Positions 1 through 8,688 of a DNA stretch of 64,000 nt are shown in pieces. The stretch lies in assembly GCA_036502405.1 (NCBI GenBank), contig DASXYP010000049.1, positions 78,191 to 142,190 on the forward strand, given 5' to 3'. Positions within the stretch are counted from its first letter, which is position 1. The number at the start of each line of letters is the position of its first letter. Source of the DNA: Chersky-806 sp036502405. Lineage in GTDB: Bacteria > Actinomycetota > Acidimicrobiia > IMCC26256 > JAENVU01. The translations under genes were made by a program, and so were the position numbers. The notes beneath the pieces are model-generated. The model saw only the letters and a program-made list of their open reading frames with translations, did not search any database and had not been told where the DNA came from.

Positions 1-213
1 GGCGAGCATGTTGCCGATGAACCGCTCGTGACCCGGCACGTCGACGAAGCCGAGCTCCGAACCCGAGGGCAGGACGGTCCAGGCGAAGCCGAGGTCGATG
101 GTGAGCCCGCGCCGCTTCTCCTCCGCGAACCGATCAGGGTCGCGACCGGTCAGCGCGACGATGAGGGTGGACTTCCCGTGATCGACGTGACCCGCGGTTG
201 CGATGACGTCCAC
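1..213 (-). CDS. selB: SelB, selenocysteine-specific elongation factor (5' part, cut by window edge)
   Basis: SelB is the EF-Tu-like GTPase that brings Sec-tRNA to UGA codons marked by a SECIS hairpin. Only the first 71 residues are in the window. They begin MDVIATAGHVDHGKS, so the P-loop GHVDHGKST is present, followed by the switch region RGLTIDLGF and the G3 box DVPGHERF, all in the order of translational GTPases with the ITIDLGFA variant typical of SelB. The start is a GTG at 211-213; no better in-frame start was seen. It is divergent from selD, about 96 bp away. The C-terminal winged-helix domains that read the SECIS lie outside the window. The call rests on the GTPase motifs plus the selD/tRNA-Sec/selA context. 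Confidence 0.9.
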   Translation of the reverse strand, partial: MDVIATAGHVDHGKSTLIVALTGRDPDRFAEEKRRGLTIDLGFAWTVLPSGSELGFVDVPGHERFIGNMLA

Positions 214-309
214 GATCGTCCTCTCGCCTGCAGTCCGGCCGTCGACCGGGGTTGCTTTCGGGTCCGCTGGGTACCTTCCGGCGGTGCAACCGGCGCCGAG
301 GTCCTGGAC

Positions 310-1308
310 ATGACGGGCACGGCGGCCGCGTTCCGGCTCACTGAGCATGCTCACGGCGGCGGCTGCGCATGCAAGATCCCTCCGGACGAGCTCGAGCGGC
401 TCACCGACGGCCTCGTTCCGGACCGCTCGGACCCCCGGCTCCTCGTCGGCATCGACACCGGCGACGACGCGGCGGCGGTCGACGTCGGCGGCGGAGAAGC
501 GATCATCATGACGACCGACTTCTTCCCGCCGGTGGTGGACGACGCCTACGACTGGGGCCGGATCGCGGCTGCGAACGCGCTCTCCGACGTGTACGCCATG
601 GGCGGCGAGCCGTTCGTCGCCGTCAATCTCCTCGGGTGGCCGCGGACGGCGCTCCCGATGGAGCTCGCCGCCGAGGTGCTCCGCGGCGGCCACGACGTCG
701 CCCGGCAGGCCGGCTGCCTGCTCGCGGGTGGACACTCGATCGACGACGCCGAGCCGAAGTACGGCCTGGCGGTCACGGGGCGCGCCCGCATCGACCAGCT
801 CCTGCAGATCGACGCCGGGCGGGCCGGCCTGCCGCTCTCGCTGACGAAGCCACTCGGCGTCGGGACGCTCAACACCCGCCACAAGGTGACCGGGACCGTC
901 TTTCACGACGCGATCTCCGTGATGACGACCTTGAACGCCGACGCGAGCCGGGCCGCGGTGGCCGCCGGGATCCGCTGCGCGACCGACGTCACCGGCTTCG
1001 GGCTGCTCGGCCACCTCAAGAAGCTGACGCGTGCGAGCGGCGTCTCCGCGGTCGTCGACCGCGCGGCCGTGCCGTATCTCGACGGGGCCGTCGCGTCGGT
1101 CCGGGACGGGTTCGTGAGCGGCGGCACGCGCCGGAACCTCGAGTGGGTGCGTGACGTCCTCGACCCCGGCGGCGCCGACGAAGCCGAGCTGCTGCTGCTC
1201 GCGGACGCACAGACCTCGGGCGGGCTCCTCGTCGTCGGCGAGATCCCGGGTGCGCCGGTCATCGGCGAGCTCGTCCACCGAACCGACGCGCAGCTCGTGC
1301 TGCGATGA
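310..1308 (+). CDS. selD: SelD, selenide water dikinase
   Basis: Makes selenophosphate, the selenium donor for Sec-tRNA synthesis, from selenide and ATP. The ATG at 310 gives 332 residues starting MTGTAAAFRLTEHAHGGGCACK. The catalytic pair is Cys19 and Lys22, matching Cys17 and Lys20 of E. coli SelD; this copy uses cysteine, not selenocysteine. Other family hallmarks are the TTDFFPP and DDAYDWGRIAA segments, the GGHSID motif, DVTGFGLLGHL and the C-terminal QTSGGLL. The longer open frame upstream of 310 has no SelD similarity and overlaps the selB promoter region, so 310 is preferred. The gene ends 6 bp before tRNA-Sec, so selD, the tRNA and selA are probably transcribed together. Confidence 0.97.
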   Translation: MTGTAAAFRLTEHAHGGGCACKIPPDELERLTDGLVPDRSDPRLLVGIDTGDDAAAVDVGGGEAIIMTTDFFPPVVDDAYDWGRIAAANALSDVYAMGGEPFVAVNLLGWPRTALPMELAAEVLRGGHDVARQAGCLLAGGHSIDDAEPKYGLAVTGRARIDQLLQIDAGRAGLPLSLTKPLGVGTLNTRHKVTGTVFHDAISVMTTLNADASRAAVAAGIRCATDVTGFGLLGHLKKLTRASGVSAVVDRAAVPYLDGAVASVRDGFVSGGTRRNLEWVRDVLDPGGADEAELLLLADAQTSGGLLVVGEIPGAPVIGELVHRTDAQLVLR

Positions 1309-1314
1309 CCTCAG

Positions 1315-1409
1315 GGAGGCGTCAGGGGCCTGGTGGCCCCCGCGGTCTTCAACACCGTGGTGATCGAGTCTCTCGGTCAGGCGGGTTCGATTCCCGTCCG
1401 CCTCCGCCA
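1315..1409 (+). tRNA. selC: tRNA-Sec (anticodon TCA)
   Basis: A 95-nt tRNA including encoded CCA, folded by eye. The acceptor strand GGAGGCG pairs with CGCCTCC, then discriminator G and CCA. The D arm is a long 6-bp stem, GGGGCC-TGGT-GGCCCC, as in bacterial tRNA-Sec. The anticodon stem GCGGT/ACCGT closes the loop CTTCAAC with anticodon TCA, which reads UGA. A long variable arm and a T loop TTCGATT complete the fold. The eighth acceptor position looks like a T-C mismatch where E. coli tRNA-Sec has a pair. The position between selD and selA makes the identity secure. Confidence 0.96.
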
Positions 1410-1442
1410 TCCGCGAGCTCGGACCCCGCGACGGCCCGCACC

Positions 1443-2720
1443 ATGCCGTCCGTGGACCGGCTCGCCCGCGACCTCGCCGGCGCGGGCAACCCGCTCCCCC
1501 ATGCGCTCCTGGTCGACGTCGCACGCGAAGCCATCCGGGTGCGGGACCCGGCGTCGGCACGTGCCGGAGCCGACCGCGCCCGTCGAACGCTCCTGCACCG
1601 GGTCGTCAACGCGACGGGCGTCCTGCTCCACACCAACCTCGGACGGGCGCCCGGCTCCGAAGACCGCGTCGACGACATGGGGTACGTCAACCTCGAGATC
1701 GATCTCGAGACCGGCCGCCGGGGGCGCCGGGGCGCGTCGGTGGCGACGCTGCTCCGGCTGCTGACGGGCGCCGAGGATGCGCTGGTCGTGAACAACGGCG
1801 CGGCCGCGATCCTCCTCGTGCTGACCGCGCTCGCGGCGGGCTCGACCGTGGCGGTGAGCCGGGGACAGCTGGTCGAGATCGGCGGCGGGGTCCGCATCCC
1901 GGACGTGCTCGAGACGAGCGGTGCCCGGCTCGCGGAGGTGGGCACCACCAACATCACCCGCGCGGCGGACTTCGCCCGCGCGCTCCACGAGACGGCCGAC
2001 GGCGTCGCGGCACTGCTCGTCGTGCACCAGGCCAACTTCGAGATGCGCGGGTTCGTCCGCCAGCCGGCGCTGAGCGAGCTGGTGTCGCTCGGCCGTCCGG
2101 TGATCGTGGACCTCGGCTCGGGATTGCTCGACGCCACCACGCCGTGGCTCGAGGGCCCGACGCCGGGCTGGCTGGCGCACGAGCCGGCGGTCCGTCAGAC
2201 GCTCGCGGGCGGAGCCGCGGTCGTCACGTTCTCGGGCGACAAGCTGCTCGGCGGCCCCCAGGCGGGCATCATCGCGGGAAGCCACGATCTCGTCGACGCC
2301 TGCCGTACCCATGCCCTCGCCCGGGCGCTCCGGGCCGGTCGGGTCGCGCTCCGCCAGCTCCAGGACCTGCTGCTCGCCTACGCGGACCGGAACGCCACGG
2401 CGATCCCCTTCTGGAGGATGGCGACGGTGCCCTGCGCCGAGCTGCGGGCCCGCGCCGAGGCCGTCTCGGCCGCCACCGGGGCACGGGTCGTCGAGTGCCG
2501 CTCGGTGCCGGGTGGAGGAAGCGCCCCCGACGCCGAGATCGATTCCGTCGGTGTGTGCCTCCCCGGTGACGTGAGCGCCGCGTTGCGCGCCCAGGATCCA
2601 CCCGTCATCGCTCGGGTGACCGACGGCACCACGGTCTGCGATCTCCGCACCGTCGACCCGGAGGACGACGCGCACCTGGCTGCGGCACTCGTCGCCGCGG
2701 CATCGAAGCCTGCTCCCTGA
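1443..2720 (+). CDS. selA: SelA, L-seryl-tRNA(Sec) selenium transferase
   Basis: PLP enzyme that converts Ser-tRNA(Sec) to Sec-tRNA(Sec) with selenophosphate. The ATG at 1443 gives 425 residues, slightly shorter than E. coli SelA (463), mainly because the N-terminal region is short. Seen: NATGVLLHTNLGRAP near residue 57, the NNGAAAILL stretch, the EVGTTN motif, and the PLP lysine K267 in SGDKLLGGPQAG. The open frame extends upstream across tRNA-Sec, but translation from there would be artefactual. The stop is followed 63 bp later by the formate dehydrogenase start, its likely selenoprotein client. Confidence 0.96.
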   Translation: MPSVDRLARDLAGAGNPLPHALLVDVAREAIRVRDPASARAGADRARRTLLHRVVNATGVLLHTNLGRAPGSEDRVDDMGYVNLEIDLETGRRGRRGASVATLLRLLTGAEDALVVNNGAAAILLVLTALAAGSTVAVSRGQLVEIGGGVRIPDVLETSGARLAEVGTTNITRAADFARALHETADGVAALLVVHQANFEMRGFVRQPALSELVSLGRPVIVDLGSGLLDATTPWLEGPTPGWLAHEPAVRQTLAGGAAVVTFSGDKLLGGPQAGIIAGSHDLVDACRTHALARALRAGRVALRQLQDLLLAYADRNATAIPFWRMATVPCAELRARAEAVSAATGARVVECRSVPGGGSAPDAEIDSVGVCLPGDVSAALRAQDPPVIARVTDGTTVCDLRTVDPEDDAHLAAALVAAASKPAP

Positions 2721-2783
2721 CGGTCCCAAGGTTTGGAAGCGGATCCGTCCTGGGTAGCGGAGCGCCGACGAGGAGGCGTGGCG

Positions 2784-5700
2784 ATGGCATCAGAGATCGG
2801 CTCGTGGCCGGTGCTGCGGCAGCTCCGCGGTGGAGACCGCTCCGGCCGTGGTGCTGCGGTCAGGAGCCGCGCCACCGAGGAGATCCGACCGCGGGTGGCG
2901 GCCGCCACCGAGGTCGTGAAGTCCGTGTGCCCGTACTGCGCGGTCGGATGCGGACAGGACGTCTACGTCCGCGACGGGAAGGTCACGCAGATCGAAGGGG
3001 ATCCTGACTCCCCCATCAGCCGCGGGCGGCTCTGCCCGAAGGGCTCCGCGTCGATGCAGCTGACGACCGGCCCGGCTCGCGAGTACCGCGTCAAGCACCG
3101 CCGGCCGCACTCCATGGAATGGGAGGATCTCCCGCTCGAGACCGCGATGGACATGATCGCCGACCGGGTGATCGAGAGCCGCCGCAAGGGCTGGCAGTGG
3201 GAGCACGAGGGCAACCGGGTGCGCCGCACGCTGGGCTTCGCGCATCTCGGTGGGGCGACGCTCGACAACGAGGAGAACTACCTCATCAAGAAGCTGTTCA
3301 CCGCCCTCGGCGCGATCCAGATCGAGAACCAGGCCCGCATATGACACAGCTCCACCGTCCCCGGTCTGGGGACATCGTTCGGGAGAGGTGGTGCGACGAC
3401 GTTCCAGCAGGACCTGCAGAACAGCGACTGCATCGTCATCGAGGGCTCGAACATGGCGGAGTGCCATCCGGTCGGGTTCCAGTGGGTGATGGAGGCCAAG
3501 GCCCGTGGCGCGACCCTGATCCACGTCGATCCCCGCTTCACCCGGACGAGCGCGCTCGCCGACGTCCACGTGCCGATCCGTCCCGGCACGGACATCGCAT
3601 TCCTCGGCGGCATCGTGAACTACGTGCTCGAGCACGACGCCTACTTCCATGATTACGTCGTTGCGTACACGAACGGCCCGGTGATCCTGCACGAGGACTT
3701 CTCCGACACCGAGGACCTTGACGGCGTGTTCTCGGGCTTCGACCCCGAGACCCGCTCGTACGACACGTCGACGTGGCAGTACGAAGGCTCGGACGTGCAC
3801 CCGTCGGCGGGCGAGCGGGATCAGGGCGGCGGCCCGTCGAGCGGCGGCTCCAACGGGCTGAAGGCGGCCGCGCGCGGCGAGTCGTACGGATCGGGCGGCG
3901 CGTCCATCGGGACGACCGAGCCGCGGCGCGACGAGACCATGCAGCACCCGCAGTGCGCGTTCCAGGTGCTGAAGCGCCACTTCGCCCGGTACACCCCGGA
4001 GATGGTGGAAGAGATCTGCGGCATCCCTCCGGATCTCTTCGCGACGGTCTGCGAGACCGTGGCCCGCAACTCCGGTCGCGACCGCACCACCGCGTTCGCG
4101 TACGCGGTCGGGTGGACCCAGCACACCGTCGGGGTGCAGTACATCCGGACCGCCGCGATCCTCCAGACCCTGCTCGGCAACATCGGGCGGCCCGGCGGCG
4201 GGATCCTCGCGCTCCGCGGCCACGCCTCGATCCAGGGATCCACCGACATCCCGACCCTCTTCAACATCCTCCCCGGGTACATCCCGATGCCCCACGCCCA
4301 TCAGGACGAGGACCTGGACACCTTCATCGAGGCCACCGCGGCGAAGAAGGGCTTCTGGGGCAACATGCGCGCCTACACCGTGAGCCTGCTCAAGGCGTAC
4401 TTCGGCGACGCCGCCACGGCCGAGAACGACTTCTGCTTCGACCACCTGCCCCGCCTGACCGGCAGCCACAGCACCTACGAGACCGTCGTCAACCAGATCG
4501 ACGGCACGTGCACCGGATACTTCGTGATGGGGGAGAACCCGGCGGTCGGCTCGGCGAACGCACGGATGCAGCGGTTCGGGATGGCAAAGCTCGACTGGCT
4601 GGTCGTCCGGGACTTCTCGCTCATCGAGAGCGCGACCTGGTGGAAGGACGGTCCGGAGATCGCGTCCGACGAGATGCGCACCGAGGACATCGGGACCGAG
4701 GTGTTCTTCCTCCCGGCCGCCGCACACACGGAGAAGGACGGCAGCTTCACCAACACCCAGCGCCTCCTGCAGTGGCATCACGCCGCGGTGGAACCCCAAG
4801 GCGACGCCCGCAGCGAGCTGTGGTTCATGTACCACCTCGGCCTGCGCATCCGCGAGCGGCTGGCCGCGTCCGACGATCCGATGGACCAACCGGTGCTCGA
4901 CCTGACGTGGGACTACCCGACGAAGGGCAGGATCGGTGAGCCGGATGCCGAAGCGGTGCTCGCCGAGATCAACGGCCACGACCACGACGGCAACCCGTTG
5001 TCGGCGTACACCGAGCTGGCCGACGACGGCTCCACGTCGTGCGGGTGCTGGATCTACTGCGGGTCCTACGCCGACGGCCACAACCAGCCGGCTCGACGCA
5101 AGCCGGGCACCGAGCAGAGCTGGGTCGCGCCGGAGTGGGGATGGGCGTGGCCGGCGAACCGCCGGCTGCTCTACAACCGCGCGTCGGCCGATCCCGAAGG
5201 CAAGCCCTGGAGCGACCGCAAGGCGTACGTCTGGTGGGACGCCGATCGCGCGCAGTGGACCGGCCACGACGTGCCCGACTTCAAGCCGGACATGACGCCC
5301 GACCATGTGCCCCCACCCGACGCGACGGGACCGGACGCCCTCGGCGGGCGCGATCCGTTCATCATGCAGGCGGACGGCAAGGCGTGGCTCTTCGTTCCTG
5401 CCGGTCTCGTGGACGGGCCTCTGCCCACGCACTACGAACCTCAGGAGTCGCCCTTCCCGAACGCGCTCTACGGGTACGAGCACAACCCCACGCGGCAGAT
5501 GGTCGGCCCGACCGGTGGGCTCAACCTCTTCCATCCCGGCAGCGACGACCCCGCCAACGCGACGTTCCCGTTCGTCGCGTCGACCTACCGCCTCACCGAG
5601 CATCACACCGCCGGGGGGATGTCCCGCTGGCTGCCGTACCTCTCGGAGCTTCAACCGGAGATGTTCTGCGAGGTCTCACCCGAGCTCGCCGCCGAACGAG

Positions 5701-6041
5701 GGCTCGAGCACCTGGGGTGGGCGACGATCGTCACCGCGCGCAGCGCGATCGAGGCACGCGTGCTGGTGACCGACCGGCTGCCGAGCCTGAACGTCGGCGG
5801 CCGCCGGATCCACCAGGTCGGCCTCCCGTACCACTGGGGTCCGAACGGCTATTCGACGGGCGACGCCGCGAACGAGCTGGCCCACCTCTCACTGGACCCG
5901 AACGTGCACATCCAGGAGGTGAAGGCGTTCACCGTCGACGTACGCCCAGGGCGACGACCTCGGGGCGCCGAGCGCGTGGCCTTCGTCGAGGAGTACCGGC
6001 GGCGCGCGGGCATCACCGACGCGACCGGGCGGGAGACCTGA
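2784..6041 (+). CDS. Selenocysteine-containing formate dehydrogenase, catalytic subunit
   Basis: Molybdopterin (bis-MGD) formate dehydrogenase oxidising formate to CO2. The reading frame is interrupted only by TGA at 3342-3344, which is Sec187 in the context NQARI-U-HSSTV, exactly where FdnG/FdoG carry Sec. The frame resumes in register, so one 1085-residue selenoprotein is expected. The N-terminal [4Fe-4S] site is Cys49, Cys52, Cys56 plus the later RLCPKG cysteine. Start: ATG 2784 has AGGAGG at 2771-2776. There is no twin-arginine leader at this start, so a cytoplasmic-facing enzyme is likely. A glycine/serine-rich insert lies near residues 335-375. The length and sequence style match actinobacterial FDHs, many of which, as I recall, have Cys here. 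Automatic annotation would split it into two ORFs. Confidence 0.96.
3342..3379 (+). promoter_or_regulatory. UGA selenocysteine codon with bacterial SECIS hairpin
   Basis: The in-frame TGA at 3342-3344 is followed 12 nt later by a perfect 6-bp stem, GTCCCC (3357-3362) with GGGGAC (3368-3373), closing the pentaloop GGTCT. E. coli fdhF and fdnG SECIS loops carry the same GGUCU element, which SelB binds, at a similar distance. The element overlaps coding sequence just after Sec187. Stem and loop are seen directly; SelB binding is from family knowledge. Confidence 0.93.
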
Positions 6042-6042
6042 G

Positions 6043-6894
6043 ATGGCGTGGAACCTCCGGCCCGACGGCGTGAGCGATCCCGCGAGCGCCGTCGGCTACG
6101 AATCGCCTCCCGGACGCGTCGGGTTCTTCACCGACACCAGCGTCTGCATCGGCTGCAAGGCGTGCGAGGTCGCGTGCAAGGAGTGGAACCACGTCCCCGA
6201 GGACGGGCTCAGGCTCACCGGCATGTCCTACGACAACACGGAGGGGCTCGGAGCTGACACCTGGCGCCACGTGGCGTTCATCGAGCAGCGCAAACCGCTC
6301 GGGGATCAGGAGCCGGGTCAGCGCGACGAGCTCCGATGGCTGATGTCGAGCGACGTGTGCAAGCACTGCACCCACGCCGCGTGCCTGGACGTCTGCCCGA
6401 CCGGGTCGCTGTTCCGCACCGAGTTCGGCACCGTGGTCGTGCAGGAGGACATCTGCAACGGGTGTGGGTACTGCATCAGCGCGTGTCCGTTCGGCGTCAT
6501 CGACCAGCGCCAGGATGACGGCCGCGCGTGGAAGTGCACCCTCTGCTACGACCGGCTGACCGTCGGCATGGAACCGGCATGCGCGAAGGCGTGCCCGACC
6601 GAGTCGATCCAGTTCGGCCCGCTCGACGAGCTGCGGGAGCGCGCGGCACACCGGGTCGAGCAGCTGCACGACGCCGGCGTCGCCGACGCCCGGCTCTACG
6701 GCCACGATCCGAACGACGGTGTGGGCGGCGACGGCGCGTTCTTCCTCCTGCTCGATGAGCCCGAGACCTACGGACTCCCACCCGACCCGGTCGTCACCAC
6801 GCGAGACCTCCCGGCGATGTGGCGCAAGGTCGGGCTCGCGGCCCTCTCGCTGGCGGGCGCAACGTTGGTCGCGTTCGCCGGGCGACGCCCATGA
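6043..6894 (+). CDS. Formate dehydrogenase iron-sulfur (beta) subunit
   Basis: Electron-transfer subunit, 283 residues. Four ferredoxin-like cysteine groups are visible in order: CIGCKACEVAC (residues 35-45), CKHCTHAACLDVC, CNGCGYCISAC and CTLCYD...CAKAC, enough for four [4Fe-4S] clusters as in FdnH/FdoH. The C-terminus has one hydrophobic segment (GLAALSLAGATLVAFAG) that could anchor it to the membrane. The ATG at 6043 follows the catalytic subunit stop by 1 bp, and the stop overlaps the next start (ATGA), so the three subunits are translationally coupled. It carries electrons from the Mo/Sec site toward the NrfD-like subunit and presumably menaquinone. Confidence 0.95.
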   Translation: MAWNLRPDGVSDPASAVGYESPPGRVGFFTDTSVCIGCKACEVACKEWNHVPEDGLRLTGMSYDNTEGLGADTWRHVAFIEQRKPLGDQEPGQRDELRWLMSSDVCKHCTHAACLDVCPTGSLFRTEFGTVVVQEDICNGCGYCISACPFGVIDQRQDDGRAWKCTLCYDRLTVGMEPACAKACPTESIQFGPLDELRERAAHRVEQLHDAGVADARLYGHDPNDGVGGDGAFFLLLDEPETYGLPPDPVVTTRDLPAMWRKVGLAALSLAGATLVAFAGRRP

Positions 6895-7910
6895 GCTCGG
6901 AGGTCACGAAGGACGGGATGCAGGGCCGGCGCCCCGGGCGTGACGCGACCGTCGGCACCGATGCCGGACGCGGGCGGCGACGCAAGCGCGGCGGCGAGCA
7001 GCCGGTCGTCCCCGATGCCGAGTTCTCCTCCTACTACGGCCTGCCGGTGCTCAACGCGCCGGTCTGGCACAGCCGCGAGATCGCGGGCTACTTCTTCCTC
7101 GGCGGCTTGTCCGGTGCCTCGTCCCTCCTCGCGGCCGGCGCCCAGCTGACCGGTCGCCCCGCGCTCGCGAGCCGGGCCAAGATCGTGGCGAGCGCGGCCA
7201 TCGCGCTCGGTGGCGTCGCGCTGGTCAAGGATTTGGGCCGACCGTCGCGCTTCGTCAACATGCTCCGGGTGCTGAAGCCGACGTCGCCGATGAGCGTCGG
7301 CTCCTGGCTGCTCGCGGCGTACGGACCGACGACCGCGGTCGCCGCGGCGGCGGCGTTGACCCATCGAGGTCGAAGGGCCGGCACGGCGGCGACCGCGGCG
7401 ACCGCGGTGCTCGGTCCGCTCGTCGCGACCTACACCGCCGCGCTCGTCGGTGACACCGCGGTACCGGCCTGGCACGAAGGTCACCGGGAGCTGCCGTTCG
7501 TGTTCGCCGGCTCCAGCGCGACCGCTGCGGGCGGGATCGGGCTCGTGTGCGCACCGCTCGCACAGGCGGCACCGGCGCGGCGGCTCGCGCTGGTCGGTGC
7601 GGCGCTCGAGGCGTTCGCCGCGCGCACGATGCAGCGGCGTGCGGGACTCGTCGGCGAGCCCTACCGGCAAGGCCGCGCCGGCCGGCTGATGAAGCTCGGC
7701 CAGCTCCTGACTGCGATCGGCCTCGTCGCGGCGTTCGCGGGACGCCGCCGACGGGTCGCGACGATCGGGGCGGGGCTGGCGCTCACGGCCGCTTCCGCGG
7801 TGACCCGCTTCGGGATCTTCGAGGCCGGCCGCCAGTCGGTTGCGGACCCGCGCTACGTCGTCGAGCCGCAACGGTCGCGCTGCGCCGATGCAGCCGACCG
7901 CGCCGGTTGA
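6891..7910 (+). CDS. NrfD-like membrane anchor subunit of formate dehydrogenase
   Basis: 339 residues. A charged, arginine-rich N-terminus (about residues 1-45) is followed by a WHSREIAGYFFLGGLSG segment and about eight hydrophobic helices, the pattern of NrfD/PsrC-type quinone-reactive subunits rather than the haem b FdnI type; no paired haem histidines stand out. The start ATG 6891 overlaps the beta-subunit stop. It is the last gene of the operon; a strong stem-loop begins 18 nt after the stop. The role, passing electrons to the quinone pool, is inferred from family and operon. Confidence 0.85.
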   Translation: MSSEVTKDGMQGRRPGRDATVGTDAGRGRRRKRGGEQPVVPDAEFSSYYGLPVLNAPVWHSREIAGYFFLGGLSGASSLLAAGAQLTGRPALASRAKIVASAAIALGGVALVKDLGRPSRFVNMLRVLKPTSPMSVGSWLLAAYGPTTAVAAAAALTHRGRRAGTAATAATAVLGPLVATYTAALVGDTAVPAWHEGHRELPFVFAGSSATAAGGIGLVCAPLAQAAPARRLALVGAALEAFAARTMQRRAGLVGEPYRQGRAGRLMKLGQLLTAIGLVAAFAGRRRRVATIGAGLALTAASAVTRFGIFEAGRQSVADPRYVVEPQRSRCADAADRAG

Positions 7911-7927
7911 CGAGTTCGTCCGTTTGA

Positions 7928-7949
7928 GACGCCGCTGCACCGCGGCGTC
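7928..7949 (+). terminator. Stem-loop after the formate dehydrogenase operon
   Basis: Perfect 8-bp inverted repeat GACGCCGC / GCGGCGTC with a 6-nt loop, 18 nt after the NrfD stop. It has no T-run, which is common for terminators in high-GC actinobacteria. No other role is suggested by its position. Confidence 0.6.
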
Positions 7950-8115
7950 GGCGAAGTCAACCCGTTCGGGGGGTGGCTCCACGTTGCGAAGACGCGGGCG
8001 TGCGCGCCAGGGTGAAAGGAGGTTCAGCAGCCAGCCGAAGTCCGAACGTGTCCGCACCCGTCGGAGGTTCCGCTTGGCCTCGCTCCGCCCCGTCATCAGC
8101 GCCCCGGCGCCCAGG

Positions 8116-8490
8116 ATGCGCGCGGTCCCACGGTTCGCCGACCGGCGACGAAAGAGCGCGACCTGGCCGTGTCCGCACCCGTCGACGTTCTCGATCCTCG
8201 TGGTGTTCGAGCTGCACGACATCGTGCTCCAGCTGAGCGGCGAGCTCGACATCGCCAGCACCGTGCATCTCGACAAATGCGTGCAGGTCGCCCTCGACGA
8301 ACACCCTCGCCGGCTGATCGTCGACGCATCGGGGCTCGAGTTCGCGGACGTCGTCGGGCTGGGATGCCTCCTGCGCACGTGCCGGAAGGCCGAGCGCGTC
8401 AACGCCGAGGTGGTGCTGGCGTCCCCGAACGCATTGCTGCGACGGTTGATCGACGCGGCAGGCGTCGCGAACCGCTTCCGGATCCGCTGA
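8116..8490 (+). CDS. STAS-domain protein, anti-sigma-factor-antagonist-like
   Basis: Small single-domain protein with the STAS pattern: DIVLQLSGELDIAST at the first strand, then LIVDASGLEFADVVGLGCLL. In true antagonists the phosphorylated Ser/Thr sits in the D-x-S-x-x-x-x-x-S/T segment; here the position next to the conserved D-A-S-G is Ser and the second is Val, so phosphoregulation is uncertain. The start is uncertain: ATG 8116 (weak RBS), or GTG 8200/8203 directly before the domain. Such proteins regulate sigmaB/sigmaF-type factors by partner switching, which is notable because sigmaB-like promoter motifs recur in this window. Confidence 0.75.
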   Translation: MRAVPRFADRRRKSATWPCPHPSTFSILVVFELHDIVLQLSGELDIASTVHLDKCVQVALDEHPRRLIVDASGLEFADVVGLGCLLRTCRKAERVNAEVVLASPNALLRRLIDAAGVANRFRIR

Positions 8491-8504
8491 TCGACCCACC
8501 GCGT

Positions 8505-8529
8505 GTTTCTCCCGCGAGCCTTTGGGCAT
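8505..8529 (+). promoter_or_regulatory. SigmaB/sigmaF-like promoter candidate (weaker match)
   Basis: GTTT (8505-8508), 15-bp spacer, GGGCAT (8524-8529). The -10 differs by one base from the GGGTAC seen at five other genes here. A start about 7 nt downstream would put the transcript almost at the ATG 8540 of the small membrane peptide. Confidence 0.45.
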
Positions 8530-8539
8530 GGTTGTCAGC

Positions 8540-8614
8540 ATGTATATCGGAGTTGGAACCCTGGTCGTCATCCTCATCATCGTCGCCATCATCTACTTCG
8601 CTCGGCGTGCGTAG
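8540..8614 (+). CDS. 24-residue single-pass membrane peptide
   Basis: Very short ORF, MYIGVGTLVV... ending YFARRA: one hydrophobic helix of about 17 residues followed by Arg-Arg, the positive-inside pattern of a membrane miniprotein. An in-frame ATG at 8528 would add four residues, but the promoter-like element 8505-8529 favours 8540 and a near-leaderless mRNA. From memory, very small proteins of this style are frequent but unnamed in actinobacteria. Function unknown. Chance hydrophobic ORFs are possible at this length; promoter and topology are the support. Confidence 0.5.
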   Translation: MYIGVGTLVVILIIVAIIYFARRA

Positions 8615-8688
8615 CGGTTCCGACGCCGCCGGTGCGGCGCGGACACATCGACCGGTCGTTCCGTCGAGCAACCTTCGCCGGATGGCCG

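Noticed and set aside
3300..3460. Formate dehydrogenase as a frameshifted or nonsense-mutated pseudogene
   Set aside because: The frame is continuous apart from one TGA at the known Sec position, with a SECIS hairpin and the full sel gene set beside it.
2790..5654. Minus-strand ORF of 954 residues
   Set aside because: Antisense of the formate dehydrogenase catalytic subunit; no recognisable domain.
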